Positions 25,778 to 34,642 of a stretch of DNA of 64,000 bases are shown in pieces. A model generated the notes under the pieces. It was not told where the DNA came from and did not search any database. It saw nothing but the letters and a program-made list of their open reading frames with translations. Each line of letters begins with the position of its first letter. The first letter of the stretch is position 1. Made by a program: the position numbers and the translations under genes. The stretch spans positions 248,001 through 312,000 of the forward strand of contig NZ_AUEW01000004.1 in NCBI RefSeq assembly GCF_000426185.1. Direction: 5' to 3'. This stretch comes from Cellulomonas sp. URHD0024 (GTDB lineage Bacteria > Actinomycetota > Actinomycetes > Actinomycetales > Cellulomonadaceae).

Positions 25778-27459
25778 CGGTCCGCCTCCGGGCCCTCGCC
25801 GTAGCCCAGGTCTCCGGGCTCCGGGGGGAACAGCCCCGGCGGGGCGCCGTTGCCGTCCCAGTTCAGGAGGTTCACGCGGGCGGGTTGCTCGGCTCCCGCC
25901 GGCTTGTCCGCGGTCTGGCGGTTGCGCAGCGCGTGGAACGTCTCCACGGCCGCACGGACCGGTCGTCCCGACGAGGACCCGAACTTCCCCGGACCGCCCA
26001 TGCCCGGGCCGCCGTCGACGTCGAGCGAGCAGCCTGTGGCGGTCTCCTCCAGCGCCTGCGCGCTCTCGGCGTGCGCGGCGGGGATCACGTAGCGGTCCTC
26101 GTACTTGGCGATGGCGAGCAGCCGGTACATCCCCTCGACCTCCTCGGCAGTCATGCCGACCGACGACGCGATCCGTGGGTCCTGCTCGGTGCCGAGGTTG
26201 ATGTTGCGCATGTGCGCGCGCATGGCCGCGAGCCGCTGCAGGACGGCGGTCACGGGTGCCGTCTCACCTGCGGTGAAGAGCCCGGCCAAGTACTCGACGG
26301 GGATGCGCAGCCGGTCGATGGCGGCGAACAGGGTGCGAGCGTCCTCGCCGTCGTTGCCGGAGCCGGTGACGACGTCCACCACGGGCGACAGCGGCGGGAT
26401 GTACCAGACCATCGGCATGGTGCGGTACTCGGGGTGGAGAGGCAGCGCCACCTGGTAGGTGCTGATGAGCGACCAGATCGGGGAGCGCTGGGCGGCGTCG
26501 ATCCAGTCGCGGGGGATCCCCTCTCGCTCGGCGCCGGCGATGACGGCCGGGTCGAACGGGTCCAGGATCACGGACCGTTGCGCGTCGAGCAGCTGGGTCG
26601 GGTCCTCGACGGAGGCGGCCTCCAGGACCCGGTCGGCGTCGTACAGGACGAGCCCGAGGTACCGCAGCCGGCCGACGCACGTCTCGGAGCAGACCGTGGG
26701 CAGCCCGACCTCGAGCCGCGGGTAGCACATCGTGCACTTCTCGGCCTTGCCGGTCTTGTGGTTGAAGTACACCTTCTTGTACGGGCAGCCCGAGACGCAC
26801 ATGCGCCAGCCGCGGCACTGGTCCTGGTCGACGAGCACGATGCCGTCCTCGACCCGCTTGTACATCGCGCCCGACGGGCAGGACGCCACGCACGACGGGT
26901 TCAGGCAGTGCTCGCAGATGCGCGGCAGGTAGAACATGAACGCCTGCTCGAGCTCCGCCGTGACGCTCTGGCTCATCTGCTGGAGGATCGGGTCGTCCTG
27001 CATCGTCTCCATCGAGCCGCCGAGGTTGTCGTCCCAGTTGGCCGACCAGTGGATCTGCATGGCCTTGCCCGTGAGCAGCGACATCGGCCGGGCGACGGGG
27101 GTGTGCTCGCCCTGCGGCGAGGACAGCAGCGCGTCGTACTCGTACGTCCACGGCTCGTAGTAGTCGTCGATCGTCGGCAGCTTCGGGTTGGAGAAGATGT
27201 GCGCGAGCTTGCTGAAGCGCCCGCCGGAGCGCAGCTTGAGCCGGCCGCGTGAGTTCCGCACCCAGCCGCCGCCCCAGCGCTCCTGGTCCTCGTACATCCG
27301 CGGGTAGCCGACGCCGGGCCGGGTCTCCACGTTGTTGAACCAGACGTACTCGACGCCGGTGCGGTTGGTCCACGCCTGCTTGCACGTCACCGAGCACGTG
27401 TGGCACCCGATGCACTTGTCGAGGTTCATCACCATCGACATCTGCGCCATGACCTTCAT
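25774..27459 (-). CDS. narH: Respiratory nitrate reductase, beta subunit
   Basis: A 561-residue iron-sulfur subunit. The cysteine clusters are CIGCHTCSVTCK near the N-terminus, CEHCLNPSCVASCP around residue 185, CRGWRMCVSGCP with the expected Trp in one cluster (the [3Fe-4S] site), and CTMCYPR with CSETCVGR. This is the complete set of four clusters. It links NarI to NarG on the cytoplasmic membrane face. The ATG start MKVMAQMSMVMNLDKC fits NarH exactly. It lies 25 bp after narG and overlaps narJ. Confidence 0.95.
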   Translation of the reverse strand: MKVMAQMSMVMNLDKCIGCHTCSVTCKQAWTNRTGVEYVWFNNVETRPGVGYPRMYEDQERWGGGWVRNSRGRLKLRSGGRFSKLAHIFSNPKLPTIDDYYEPWTYEYDALLSSPQGEHTPVARPMSLLTGKAMQIHWSANWDDNLGGSMETMQDDPILQQMSQSVTAELEQAFMFYLPRICEHCLNPSCVASCPSGAMYKRVEDGIVLVDQDQCRGWRMCVSGCPYKKVYFNHKTGKAEKCTMCYPRLEVGLPTVCSETCVGRLRYLGLVLYDADRVLEAASVEDPTQLLDAQRSVILDPFDPAVIAGAEREGIPRDWIDAAQRSPIWSLISTYQVALPLHPEYRTMPMVWYIPPLSPVVDVVTGSGNDGEDARTLFAAIDRLRIPVEYLAGLFTAGETAPVTAVLQRLAAMRAHMRNINLGTEQDPRIASSVGMTAEEVEGMYRLLAIAKYEDRYVIPAAHAESAQALEETATGCSLDVDGGPGMGGPGKFGSSSGRPVRAAVETFHALRNRQTADKPAGAEQPARVNLLNWDGNGAPPGLFPPEPGDLGYGEGPEADR

Positions 27460-27484
27460 CGGACGTTCCCTTCGGAGCCGGACA

Positions 27485-30400
27485 TCAGTACGTCACGTCC
27501 TGCGAGCGGCGCCGGATCGTCGTGACCTCGTCGCGCTGGTTCCCCGTCGGGCCCAGGTAGTTGAAGGCGAAGGAGAGCTGGGCGTAGCCGCCGACGAGGT
27601 GCGACGGCTTGAGCAGGACCCGGGTCAGCGAGTTGTGGATGCCACCACGCAGGCCCGACGTCTCGGACCGGGGGACATCCACCGTGCGGTCCTTGGCGTG
27701 GTACATGAACACCGTGCCCTGCGGCATGCGGTGGCTGACGATCGCTCGGGCGACGACGACGCCGTTGCGGTTGTAGGCCTCGACCCACTCGTTGTCACGG
27801 ACCCCGATCGTCGCGGCGTCCTGCGGTGACATCCAGATCGTCGGACCGCCTCGCGAGAGCGAGAGCATGAACAGGTTGTCCTGGTACTCCGAGTGGATCG
27901 ACCACTTCGAGTGCGGCGTCAGGTAGCGCACGGTGACCTCCGCGTGGCCCTCGGAACCGGGGGCGCCCGACGGCTCCGTCGAGCCGGGGCGACGGTCGCC
28001 GAACAGCCGGCCCAGGTCGAGCGGCGGGCGGTAGACGGGCAGGTTCTCGCCCAGCTCGCTCATCCAGTCGTGGTCGAGGAAGAAGTGCTGCCTGCCCGTG
28101 AGGGTGTGCCACGGCTTGAGCTGCTCGACGTTGATCGCGAACGCGGTGTAGCGACGACCGCCGTGCTCGGAGCCGGACCACTCGGGCGACGTGATGACCG
28201 GCACGGGCCGGGCCTGCACGTCGGGGAACGTGATGCGCTTGCCCTCGTGCTCGCGCGCGAGCCAGGCGAGCTCGGTGCCGGTCTGCTTCTCGACGTTCTC
28301 GAACCCCTGGACCGCGAGACGCCCGTTGGTGGTCCCGGACAGCGCGAGGATCGTCTCGCAGACGTGCTGCGCGGTCGTCAGCCTCGGCCGACCGGCGGCG
28401 AACCCGTCCGAGACGACGCCGTTCAACCGGCCCAGCTCGGGGACCTCCTGGTCGGGCATGAACGTCACGCCCTTGGTCACCATGCCGACGCTCGCAGTGA
28501 GCGGGCCGAGCGACGTGAGCCGGTCGGCGAGGGTGGTGTAGTCCCGTTCGACGACGACGAGCTTCGGCATCGTCACACCGGGGATGAGGTCCTCGACCGC
28601 GTTCACCGTCCCGTGCGGCGTGCTCATCTCGTCGGGGGTGTCGTGCATCAGCGGCACCGCGACGAGGTCCTCGCGCTTGCCGAGGTGCCCGACCGACAGC
28701 GCCGAGACGGCCTTCGCCAGGGTCACGAAGATGTCGAAGTCCGTGCGCGTCTGCCACGGCGGTGCGATCGCGGGGTTGAACGAGTGCACGAACGGGTGCA
28801 TGTCCGTCGTCGACAGGTCGTGCTTCTCGTACCAGGTGGCCGCCGGCAGGACGACGTCCGAGAACAGGGTCGTCGAGGTCATCCGGAAGTCGCTGGTGAC
28901 GAGCAGGTCGAGCTTGCCGCGCGGGGCCTCGTCGCGCCACGTCATGCTGGCGGGACGCCTCTCCGGACCGGACTCCTCGGCCATCACGGCTGCGCTCGTG
29001 CCGAGCAGGTGACGCAGGAAGTACTCGTTGCCCTTGCCGGACGAGCCCAGGATGTTCGCCCGCCAGACCGTCAGCACGCGCGGGAAGTTCACCGGGTCGT
29101 CGGGGTCCTCGACGGCGAACTTCAACCGCCCCTCGCGGAGCTCGTCGACGACGTGCGCCGCCGGGTCCTTGCCCGCCGCCCGAGCCTCGTCGACCAGCTC
29201 GAGCGGGTTGCGGTTGAACGTCGGGTAGCTGGGCATCCAGCCCCGCTTCGCGGACTCGACCAGGCAGTCGGCGGTGGTCCGGCCGGCGAAGAGGCCCTCG
29301 GCGAGCGGGGACGCGAGCGCGTCGGCGGGCAGCCCGTCGTACCGCCACTGGTCCGTGGCGAGGTACCAGAACGCGGTGCCGATCATCTGGCGCGGAGGCC
29401 GCACCCAGTCGAGCCCGAACGCGTACTGCGCCCAGCCCGTCACCGGGCGGCACTTCTCCTGACCGACGTAGTGCGCCCACCCGCCGCCGTTGACGCCCTG
29501 GCAGCCGGTCATCGTGACGAGGGCCAGGAACGTGCGGTAGATCGTGTCGGAGTGGAACCAGTGGTTGGTCCCCGCCCCCATGAGGATCATCGAGCGGCCG
29601 CCCGACACCTCGGCGTTCTGTGCGAACTCGCGGCCGATCCGCTCGGCAGCGGCGGCCGGGACCCCGGTGATCTCCTCCTGCCAGGCCGGCGTCCCTGGAG
29701 TGCTGGGGTCGTCGTACCCGGTCGGCCAGGTGCCCGGCAGGCCGTCGCGGCCGACGCCGTACTGGGCGAGCAGCAGGTCGAAGACGGTCGTGACCAGCGT
29801 GTCGCCGAGGCGCCGCACGGGCACACCACGACGGACGACGCCCGCCCCGCCGGTGTGCTCGCTCCCGGCCACGTCGAAGCGGGGCAGGTCGACCGCGACG
29901 GCGGACCCGTCATGGGAGTCCAGGTCGGCGATCGACATCACCGGCTTGATCGTGCCGAGGTCGAGGTTCCACGACCCGGCCTTCTCCGGGTCGAACCGGT
30001 GTCCGAGCGAGCCGTTGGGGACGCGCGGCGACCCGTCCTCGTCGAGCACCACGGTCATGAACGCGGCGTCCCGGCCGTGCGTGTCCCGAGGGGTGCCGTC
30101 GGCGCCGGCGACCGGGCCGTCGAGCGCGTCGGCAGTGAGGAACTTGTCGGGCACCCACGCGTCGCCGCGCCGGCGCAGGGTGATCAGGTGGGTCGCGTCG
30201 GTGAACCTGGACATGTAGTCCGCGAACCGCTCGGTGCGTCGCTCGACGAGGAACTCCCGCAGGACCACGTGGCCCATGGCCAGCGCAAGCGCGCCGTCGG
30301 TGCCGGGGTGCGGTGCGAGCCACTCGTCGGCGAACTTCGTGTTGTCCGCGTAGTCCGGGGAGACGGTCACGACCTTCTGGCCGCGGTAGCGCGCCTCGGT

Positions 30401-31231
30401 CATGAAGTGCGCGTCCGGCGTGCGGGTCACCGGCACGTTCGAGCCCCACATCATGAGGTAGCTCGCGTTCCACCAGTCCGCCGACTCGGGGACGTCCGTC
30501 TGGTCGCCGAAGACCTGCGGGGACGCGACGGGCAGGTCCGCGTACCAGTCGTAGAACGACAGCATCGTGCCGCCGAGCATCGAGACGAACCGGGCGCCCG
30601 AACCGTGCGACACCATCGACATCGCAGGGATCGGAGAGAAGCCCGCGACGCGGTCGGGGCCGTAGGTCTTGATCGTGTGCACGTGGGCCGCCGCGACGAT
30701 CTCCGCGGCCTCCTCCCAGGTGGCGCGGACGAGCCCGCCCTTGCCACGGGCCGACTTGTACGAGCGCGCGGTCTCGGGGTCGCCGGTGACCTCCGCCCAG
30801 GCGAGCACCGGGTCGCCCGTGCGCTCCTTCGCTGCGCGGTACGCCCGCAGGAGCGCACCGCGGACGTAGGGGTACCGGACCCGCGTGGGGGAGTACGTGT
30901 ACCAGGAGAACGCCGCGCCGCGGGGGCAGCCGCGCGGCTCGTACTCGGGGGAGTCCGGCCCGACGGACGGGTAGTCGGTCTGCTGCGTCTCCCACGTGAT
31001 GATGCCGTCCTTGACGTACACCTTCCACGAGCAGGACCCCGTGCAGTTCACGCCGTGCGTCGAGCGGACGACCTTGTCGTGCGACCACCGGTCCCGGTAG
31101 AACGCGTCGCCCGACCGCCCGCCCTCGAGGAAGAGGGCGCGCAGGTCGGGCGAGACCGTACCCGGGCGGAGCGCGGAGCCGAGACGCAGCAGGACGTCGA
31201 CGGCGGGGTTGTCGGTACCGGGGGTGGTCAC
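27485..31231 (-). CDS. narG: Respiratory nitrate reductase, alpha subunit
   Basis: A 1248-residue molybdopterin enzyme that reduces nitrate to nitrite; E. coli NarG has 1247 residues. The N-terminal FS0 cluster motif HGVNCTGSCSWKVYV followed by EPRGCPRGAAFSWY has the His in the first position typical of NarG. A cofactor-binding stretch YLMMWGSNVPVTRTPDAHF follows. The GTG of VTTPGTDNPAVDVLL was chosen because GAGGAG lies 6 nt upstream; the adjacent GTG at 31234 is too close. It is preceded by narK with a 19-bp gap. Confidence 0.95.
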   Translation of the reverse strand: MTTPGTDNPAVDVLLRLGSALRPGTVSPDLRALFLEGGRSGDAFYRDRWSHDKVVRSTHGVNCTGSCSWKVYVKDGIITWETQQTDYPSVGPDSPEYEPRGCPRGAAFSWYTYSPTRVRYPYVRGALLRAYRAAKERTGDPVLAWAEVTGDPETARSYKSARGKGGLVRATWEEAAEIVAAAHVHTIKTYGPDRVAGFSPIPAMSMVSHGSGARFVSMLGGTMLSFYDWYADLPVASPQVFGDQTDVPESADWWNASYLMMWGSNVPVTRTPDAHFMTEARYRGQKVVTVSPDYADNTKFADEWLAPHPGTDGALALAMGHVVLREFLVERRTERFADYMSRFTDATHLITLRRRGDAWVPDKFLTADALDGPVAGADGTPRDTHGRDAAFMTVVLDEDGSPRVPNGSLGHRFDPEKAGSWNLDLGTIKPVMSIADLDSHDGSAVAVDLPRFDVAGSEHTGGAGVVRRGVPVRRLGDTLVTTVFDLLLAQYGVGRDGLPGTWPTGYDDPSTPGTPAWQEEITGVPAAAAERIGREFAQNAEVSGGRSMILMGAGTNHWFHSDTIYRTFLALVTMTGCQGVNGGGWAHYVGQEKCRPVTGWAQYAFGLDWVRPPRQMIGTAFWYLATDQWRYDGLPADALASPLAEGLFAGRTTADCLVESAKRGWMPSYPTFNRNPLELVDEARAAGKDPAAHVVDELREGRLKFAVEDPDDPVNFPRVLTVWRANILGSSGKGNEYFLRHLLGTSAAVMAEESGPERRPASMTWRDEAPRGKLDLLVTSDFRMTSTTLFSDVVLPAATWYEKHDLSTTDMHPFVHSFNPAIAPPWQTRTDFDIFVTLAKAVSALSVGHLGKREDLVAVPLMHDTPDEMSTPHGTVNAVEDLIPGVTMPKLVVVERDYTTLADRLTSLGPLTASVGMVTKGVTFMPDQEVPELGRLNGVVSDGFAAGRPRLTTAQHVCETILALSGTTNGRLAVQGFENVEKQTGTELAWLAREHEGKRITFPDVQARPVPVITSPEWSGSEHGGRRYTAFAINVEQLKPWHTLTGRQHFFLDHDWMSELGENLPVYRPPLDLGRLFGDRRPGSTEPSGAPGSEGHAEVTVRYLTPHSKWSIHSEYQDNLFMLSLSRGGPTIWMSPQDAATIGVRDNEWVEAYNRNGVVVARAIVSHRMPQGTVFMYHAKDRTVDVPRSETSGLRGGIHNSLTRVLLKPSHLVGGYAQLSFAFNYLGPTGNQRDEVTTIRRRSQDVTY

Positions 31232-31250
31232 CACGTACTCCTCGAGTAGA

Positions 31251-32558
31251 TCAGCACGGGCGGGGAGCTCCGGGCCGGGCGTACTGGCGCCAGACGAGCA
31301 GCGTGCAGAGGGCGAAGTAGACCGCCGCCCCGATGAAGAACGCCTGCGGTGCCACGAGCGAGAGGCCGACACCGACGAGGAACGGACCGAAGGCCGCGAT
31401 CGCGGACGTGAACCCGATGACGCCGCCGGCGCGACGCCGGTCGAAGATCATCGGCATCTGCTTGAACGTGCCGGCGTTCCCGATCCCGGCGAACGTGAAG
31501 ATCGCGAGCATCCCGCCGAGGAAGAGCCCGAACGTGCTGGTGTCGGTCGGGTCGAGGTAGAAGGCGGTGAACACGGTCGCGACCGTCATGCCGATCCCGG
31601 CGACGAACGACCAGATCGCACCGCCGAACTTGTCGCAGAGGGGTCCCCACGCCGCGCGGGTGATCGAGCCGAGGAGCGGGCCCAGGAAGACGTACTTGAG
31701 CGGGTCGGGCGCGCCCTCCATGCCCGCGTACATGTTCTTGATCAGCAGGCCGAGCTGGGCGGCGAAGCCGGAGAAGGCGCCGAACGTCATCACGTAGACG
31801 GCCGTCATGTACCAGGTGTGCCGCTCGTTGAAGATGTCGAGCTGCTCCCGGAAGTTCGCCTTCACCGGCACCCGGCGGAGCCAGATCGCGGCCATCACGG
31901 CGCCGAGGATCACCCACGGGATGAGCACCAGTCCGGCGTTGTGCAACCAGATCGACGAGCCGTCCTCGCGCTGCTGAGGCGTGAGCGCGGCGGTGCCGAG
32001 CAGCCCGAAGCCGACGACCCACGGCACGAGGAGCTGGATCAGGCTGACGCCGAAGTTGCCGATCCCCGCCTGGAGCCCCAACGCTGTCCCGGCCATCCGG
32101 CGTGGGAAGAAGTAGCTGGTCGACGGCATGAACCCGGCGAACGCGCCACCGCCGATGCCGGACGCCGCCGCCAGCAGCAGGAGCATCGCGTAGGGCGTGG
32201 TCGTGTCGCGCACGGCGAGGACCCAGCCGACCATCGGCAGCAGCAGGAGGGTTGCGGACCCGCCGACGAGGGTGCGGGTGCCCAGCACCGGCGGCAGGAA
32301 CATGTAGATCAGCCGGGCGGTGCCGGCTGCGAGACCCGGGATCGCGACGAGCCAGTAGAGCTGGCCCTTCGTCAGGTCGTACCCGATGTCGTTGAGCCGC
32401 GGCGCGACGGCGCTGACGAGGTACCAGACCGCGAACGCGAGCATGAGGTTGTACGTCGTGATCCAGAGCGTCCGCCACGCCAGGCGCTTGTCCCACGTGT
32501 CAGCGTTCTCCGGGTCCCAGTGCGACAGATCTGGCGTGCGCAGGGCGAGGGTGGACAT
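31251..32558 (-). CDS. narK: Nitrate/nitrite transporter
   Basis: A 435-residue MFS protein with 12 membrane helices. The nitrate signature of the NNP family is visible as MAGTALGLQAGIGNFGVSLIQ, and the second half has GIGNAGTFKQMPMIFDRR. It would import nitrate and/or exchange it for nitrite during anaerobic respiration. The ATG of MSTLALRTPD has GGGAGG 6 nt upstream. It is the first gene of the nar operon, about 90 bp from the operator-like site shared with the nirK operon. Confidence 0.93.
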   Translation of the reverse strand: MSTLALRTPDLSHWDPENADTWDKRLAWRTLWITTYNLMLAFAVWYLVSAVAPRLNDIGYDLTKGQLYWLVAIPGLAAGTARLIYMFLPPVLGTRTLVGGSATLLLLPMVGWVLAVRDTTTPYAMLLLLAAASGIGGGAFAGFMPSTSYFFPRRMAGTALGLQAGIGNFGVSLIQLLVPWVVGFGLLGTAALTPQQREDGSSIWLHNAGLVLIPWVILGAVMAAIWLRRVPVKANFREQLDIFNERHTWYMTAVYVMTFGAFSGFAAQLGLLIKNMYAGMEGAPDPLKYVFLGPLLGSITRAAWGPLCDKFGGAIWSFVAGIGMTVATVFTAFYLDPTDTSTFGLFLGGMLAIFTFAGIGNAGTFKQMPMIFDRRRAGGVIGFTSAIAAFGPFLVGVGLSLVAPQAFFIGAAVYFALCTLLVWRQYARPGAPRPC

Positions 32559-32645
32559 CAGGACCTCCCGCTGGTGCTGGTCGTCGGCCCGTCATCGGGC
32601 CTGCGACGAGCATCCGTGCGGGGATGTCCGGGAGTCGCGTGAAAA

Positions 32646-32667
32646 CACCGTGGAAAACCCGTTCGGG
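32646..32667. promoter_or_regulatory. Shared operator-like site upstream of narK
   Basis: The core CCGTGGAAAACCCGTTCGGG, extended by two bases on its left, is 20/22 identical to the site at 33511-33532 near the nirK operon start. A TGAAAA element lies 11 bp before TGGAAAA (32640-32645). The arms ACCCG-TT-CGGGT form an inverted repeat. It is about 90 bp from the narK start, just past the stop codon of the regulator gene. Confidence 0.6.
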
Positions 32668-33408
32668 TCACGCATCGGGGAGGTCGGGCCTGTGGTTCAG
32701 CTGGAGGATGCAGTGCTCCGGCCCGACGAACGGCAGAAGCCGTCCTGCCGCGACCGGCCCCGGGACGGTGTCGAGGACACCCTGCGCGAGCCCGAGGTGC
32801 ACGTGGCAGACGACCTCGGGCCGCGCACGCGCCAGGTCCAGGAACGGGCAGCGGTAGAGGTGGAACGCCATCTGCGAGCGGTCCAGCTCAGGGTCGAAGC
32901 CGAGCCGGTCCAGGTGCGCCTCGAGCGCGTCGATCTGCCGGTCGGACCCGGTCGCGTCCGCCGCGTCCGCCGCGTCCGCCGCGGACGCCCGAGGCTCGGG
33001 CCGGATTGCCGGGTCGTCGAGCAGTGCCCGACCTGCGGCCTCGGCAGCCTCCGTCGTCGACGCGACCTCCCGCCCATAGCCCTCGAGCAGGACCCGGGTC
33101 AGCGCGACGCGGGCGATCGACTCCTCGATCCGGCGGGTCGCGTCGGGGTCCGCGCGGACGTCGTCGGCAGAGACCAGGCGGTAGACCATCCGTGGCCGGC
33201 CGCGCTCCGTGCGGTGCTCCGGCTCGCGCCGGGCGTACCCGTCCGCGACGAGCCGTTGGAGGTGCTCGCGCGTCGTGTTCTCGTGCAGCCCGGTCGCCGA
33301 GGCGAGCTCGCTGATGGTGTGCTCGGCCCCGTCCTGCAGGAGGTGCAGGAGGTCCACGCGGCTGCCCGACGCGAGGGTGCGCGCTGCCGCGGTGCGCCGG
33401 ATGGACAT
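32668..33408 (-). CDS. Winged-helix regulator with cysteine cluster motif
   Basis: A 246-residue DNA-binding protein. Residues about 10-75 are an ArsR/DeoR-like winged helix (LLHLLQDGAEHTISELASATGLHENTTREHLQRLVADGYARR, then RGRPRMVYRL). The C-terminal half has Cys187, Cys201 and Cys233 with His202 and His204 (YRCPFLDLARARPEVVCHVH and EHCIL). The C-x13-C spacing is like that of SufR-type iron-sulfur regulators. It may therefore sense NO or oxygen through a cluster, which fits its place between the nar and nirK operons. A 9-bp unit repeated three times at 32954-32980 encodes an Ala/Asp-rich linker. The start is the ATG of MSIRRTAAA. Confidence 0.78.
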   Translation of the reverse strand: MSIRRTAAARTLASGSRVDLLHLLQDGAEHTISELASATGLHENTTREHLQRLVADGYARREPEHRTERGRPRMVYRLVSADDVRADPDATRRIEESIARVALTRVLLEGYGREVASTTEAAEAAGRALLDDPAIRPEPRASAADAADAADATGSDRQIDALEAHLDRLGFDPELDRSQMAFHLYRCPFLDLARARPEVVCHVHLGLAQGVLDTVPGPVAAGRLLPFVGPEHCILQLNHRPDLPDA

Positions 33409-33510
33409 GGGTCGAGCGTAGGTCGGCGACCCCGCGGCACGACCGGGACTTCCGCCCCTAGTTGTGGCGACGCGCCTCGCCCACGCTGGCATCGTGAAAA
33501 TAGGGCAGGT

Positions 33511-33532
33511 CGCCGTGGAAAACCGGTTCGGG
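33511..33532. promoter_or_regulatory. Shared operator-like site at the nirK operon start
   Basis: The core CCGTGGAAAACCGGTTCGGG, with two more bases on its left, repeats the narK-side site with 20/22 identity. Here the TGAAAA element lies 21 bp before TGGAAAA, against 11 bp at narK. The 10-bp difference is about one DNA turn. The site covers the likely GTG start of the next gene. Confidence 0.6.
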
Positions 33533-34642
33533 GCGCCGGTGCGGCTCGTGTTCCTGATTCCCGCAGGTGTTGCGCTGCTGGCCGGTCTCGACGCCGCGCT
33601 GACGCTGCTCGGGCTGCCCGCTCCGGTCCGGCTCGACCGGCTGCCCGCCGTCCACGGTCAGCTCATGGTGCTGGGCTTCGTCGGCACGCTGGTCGCGCTC
33701 GAACGCGCCGTCGCCGTGGGCCGACGGTCCGCGTACCTGGCGCCCGCGCTGCTCGGCGCGGGCGCGGTCGCGCTGCTGAGCCCGGCGCCGCTCGTCGTCG
33801 GTCGCGTCCTGCAGCTCGGCGGGACGGTGGCGCTGCTCGCGCTCTACCGCGCGGTCTGGCGTCGACAGGCCGCGCGCGCCGTCGCGGTGCAGGCGGCTGG
33901 CGCGTTCGCCGCCGTCGGGGCGGCGCTGCTCGCCTGTGCAGGAGTCCCTGTCCCGGTGCTGGCGCCGTGGTTGGTGGTCTTCCTCGTGCTCACGGTCGCC
34001 GGGGAGCGTCTCGAGCTCATGCGCGTCGCGGCCCCTCCGACGTCCGTCGAGGTCACGCTCCTCGGGACGGCTCTCGCCCTCCTCGCGGGCGCGGCGATCG
34101 CCCTCCTGTCCCCGCGACTGGGTGGGGCGGTGCTCGGGGTGTCGCTGCTCGTGCTGTCGGCGCTGCTGCTGCGGCACGACGTCGCACGCCGGACCGTCCG
34201 CGCCGACGGGCAGCGGCGGTTCATGGCGGTGGCGATGCTCGCCGGCTTCGGCTGGTTGGCCGTGGCCGGGGGGATCTGGCTCACCATGGGCACGGTGGTC
34301 GCGGGTCCGGGGTACGACGCCGTGCTGCACGCCGTGTTCCTCGGGTTCGTGATCTCCATGGTCATGGCGCACGCGCCGGTGATCCTCCCGGCGGTGATCC
34401 GACGACCGCTGCCCTACCGGCCGCTCATGTACGGGCCGCTGGTCCTGCTGCACGCGTCCCTGGCCGTGCGGCTGCTCGTCGGTGACGCGTGGGCGGTGGG
34501 GCCGGCCGTCCAGGCCGGTGGGGTCGCGAACATCGTCGCGGTGCTCGGGTTCCTCGGGGTGGCGGTCGGGAGCATCGTCGTCGCGCGACGGCCGCCCCGG
34601 GCCGCCGTGCCGCACGTCGCCGTCGCGGCGGTGACCTCGTGA
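33515..34642 (+). CDS. NnrS-like multi-helix membrane protein
   Basis: A protein of about 375 residues with 10-12 hydrophobic helices. It resembles NnrS-type proteins linked to NO and denitrification. The typical segment PAVHGQLMVLGFVGTLVALERAVAVG is near residue 45, and later helices carry conserved histidines (AVLHAVFLGFVISMVMAHAPVILPAVI, YGPLVLLHASLAVRLL), possible haem or copper ligands. The start is uncertain: GTG at 33515 has GCAGG 5 nt upstream, while GTG 33464, 33494 and 33539 are alternatives. It overlaps the next gene as GTGA, so it is probably co-translated with the nitrite reductase and may act with it. Confidence 0.75.
   Translation: MENRFGAPVRLVFLIPAGVALLAGLDAALTLLGLPAPVRLDRLPAVHGQLMVLGFVGTLVALERAVAVGRRSAYLAPALLGAGAVALLSPAPLVVGRVLQLGGTVALLALYRAVWRRQAARAVAVQAAGAFAAVGAALLACAGVPVPVLAPWLVVFLVLTVAGERLELMRVAAPPTSVEVTLLGTALALLAGAAIALLSPRLGGAVLGVSLLVLSALLLRHDVARRTVRADGQRRFMAVAMLAGFGWLAVAGGIWLTMGTVVAGPGYDAVLHAVFLGFVISMVMAHAPVILPAVIRRPLPYRPLMYGPLVLLHASLAVRLLVGDAWAVGPAVQAGGVANIVAVLGFLGVAVGSIVVARRPPRAAVPHVAVAAVTS

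Noticed and set aside
31232..32700. FNR/ArnR-like or NarL-like known boxes upstream of narK
   Set aside because: No TTGAT-N4-ATCAA-like or clear TACYYMT heptamer pair was found in the upstream DNA.
32641..33500. The twin GTGGAAAACC sites as duplicated gene starts and not operators
   Set aside because: Both can be read as VENxFG, but the first is followed by no coding signs, and both also share the TGAAAA element at turn-spaced distances, which fits a protein-binding site better.
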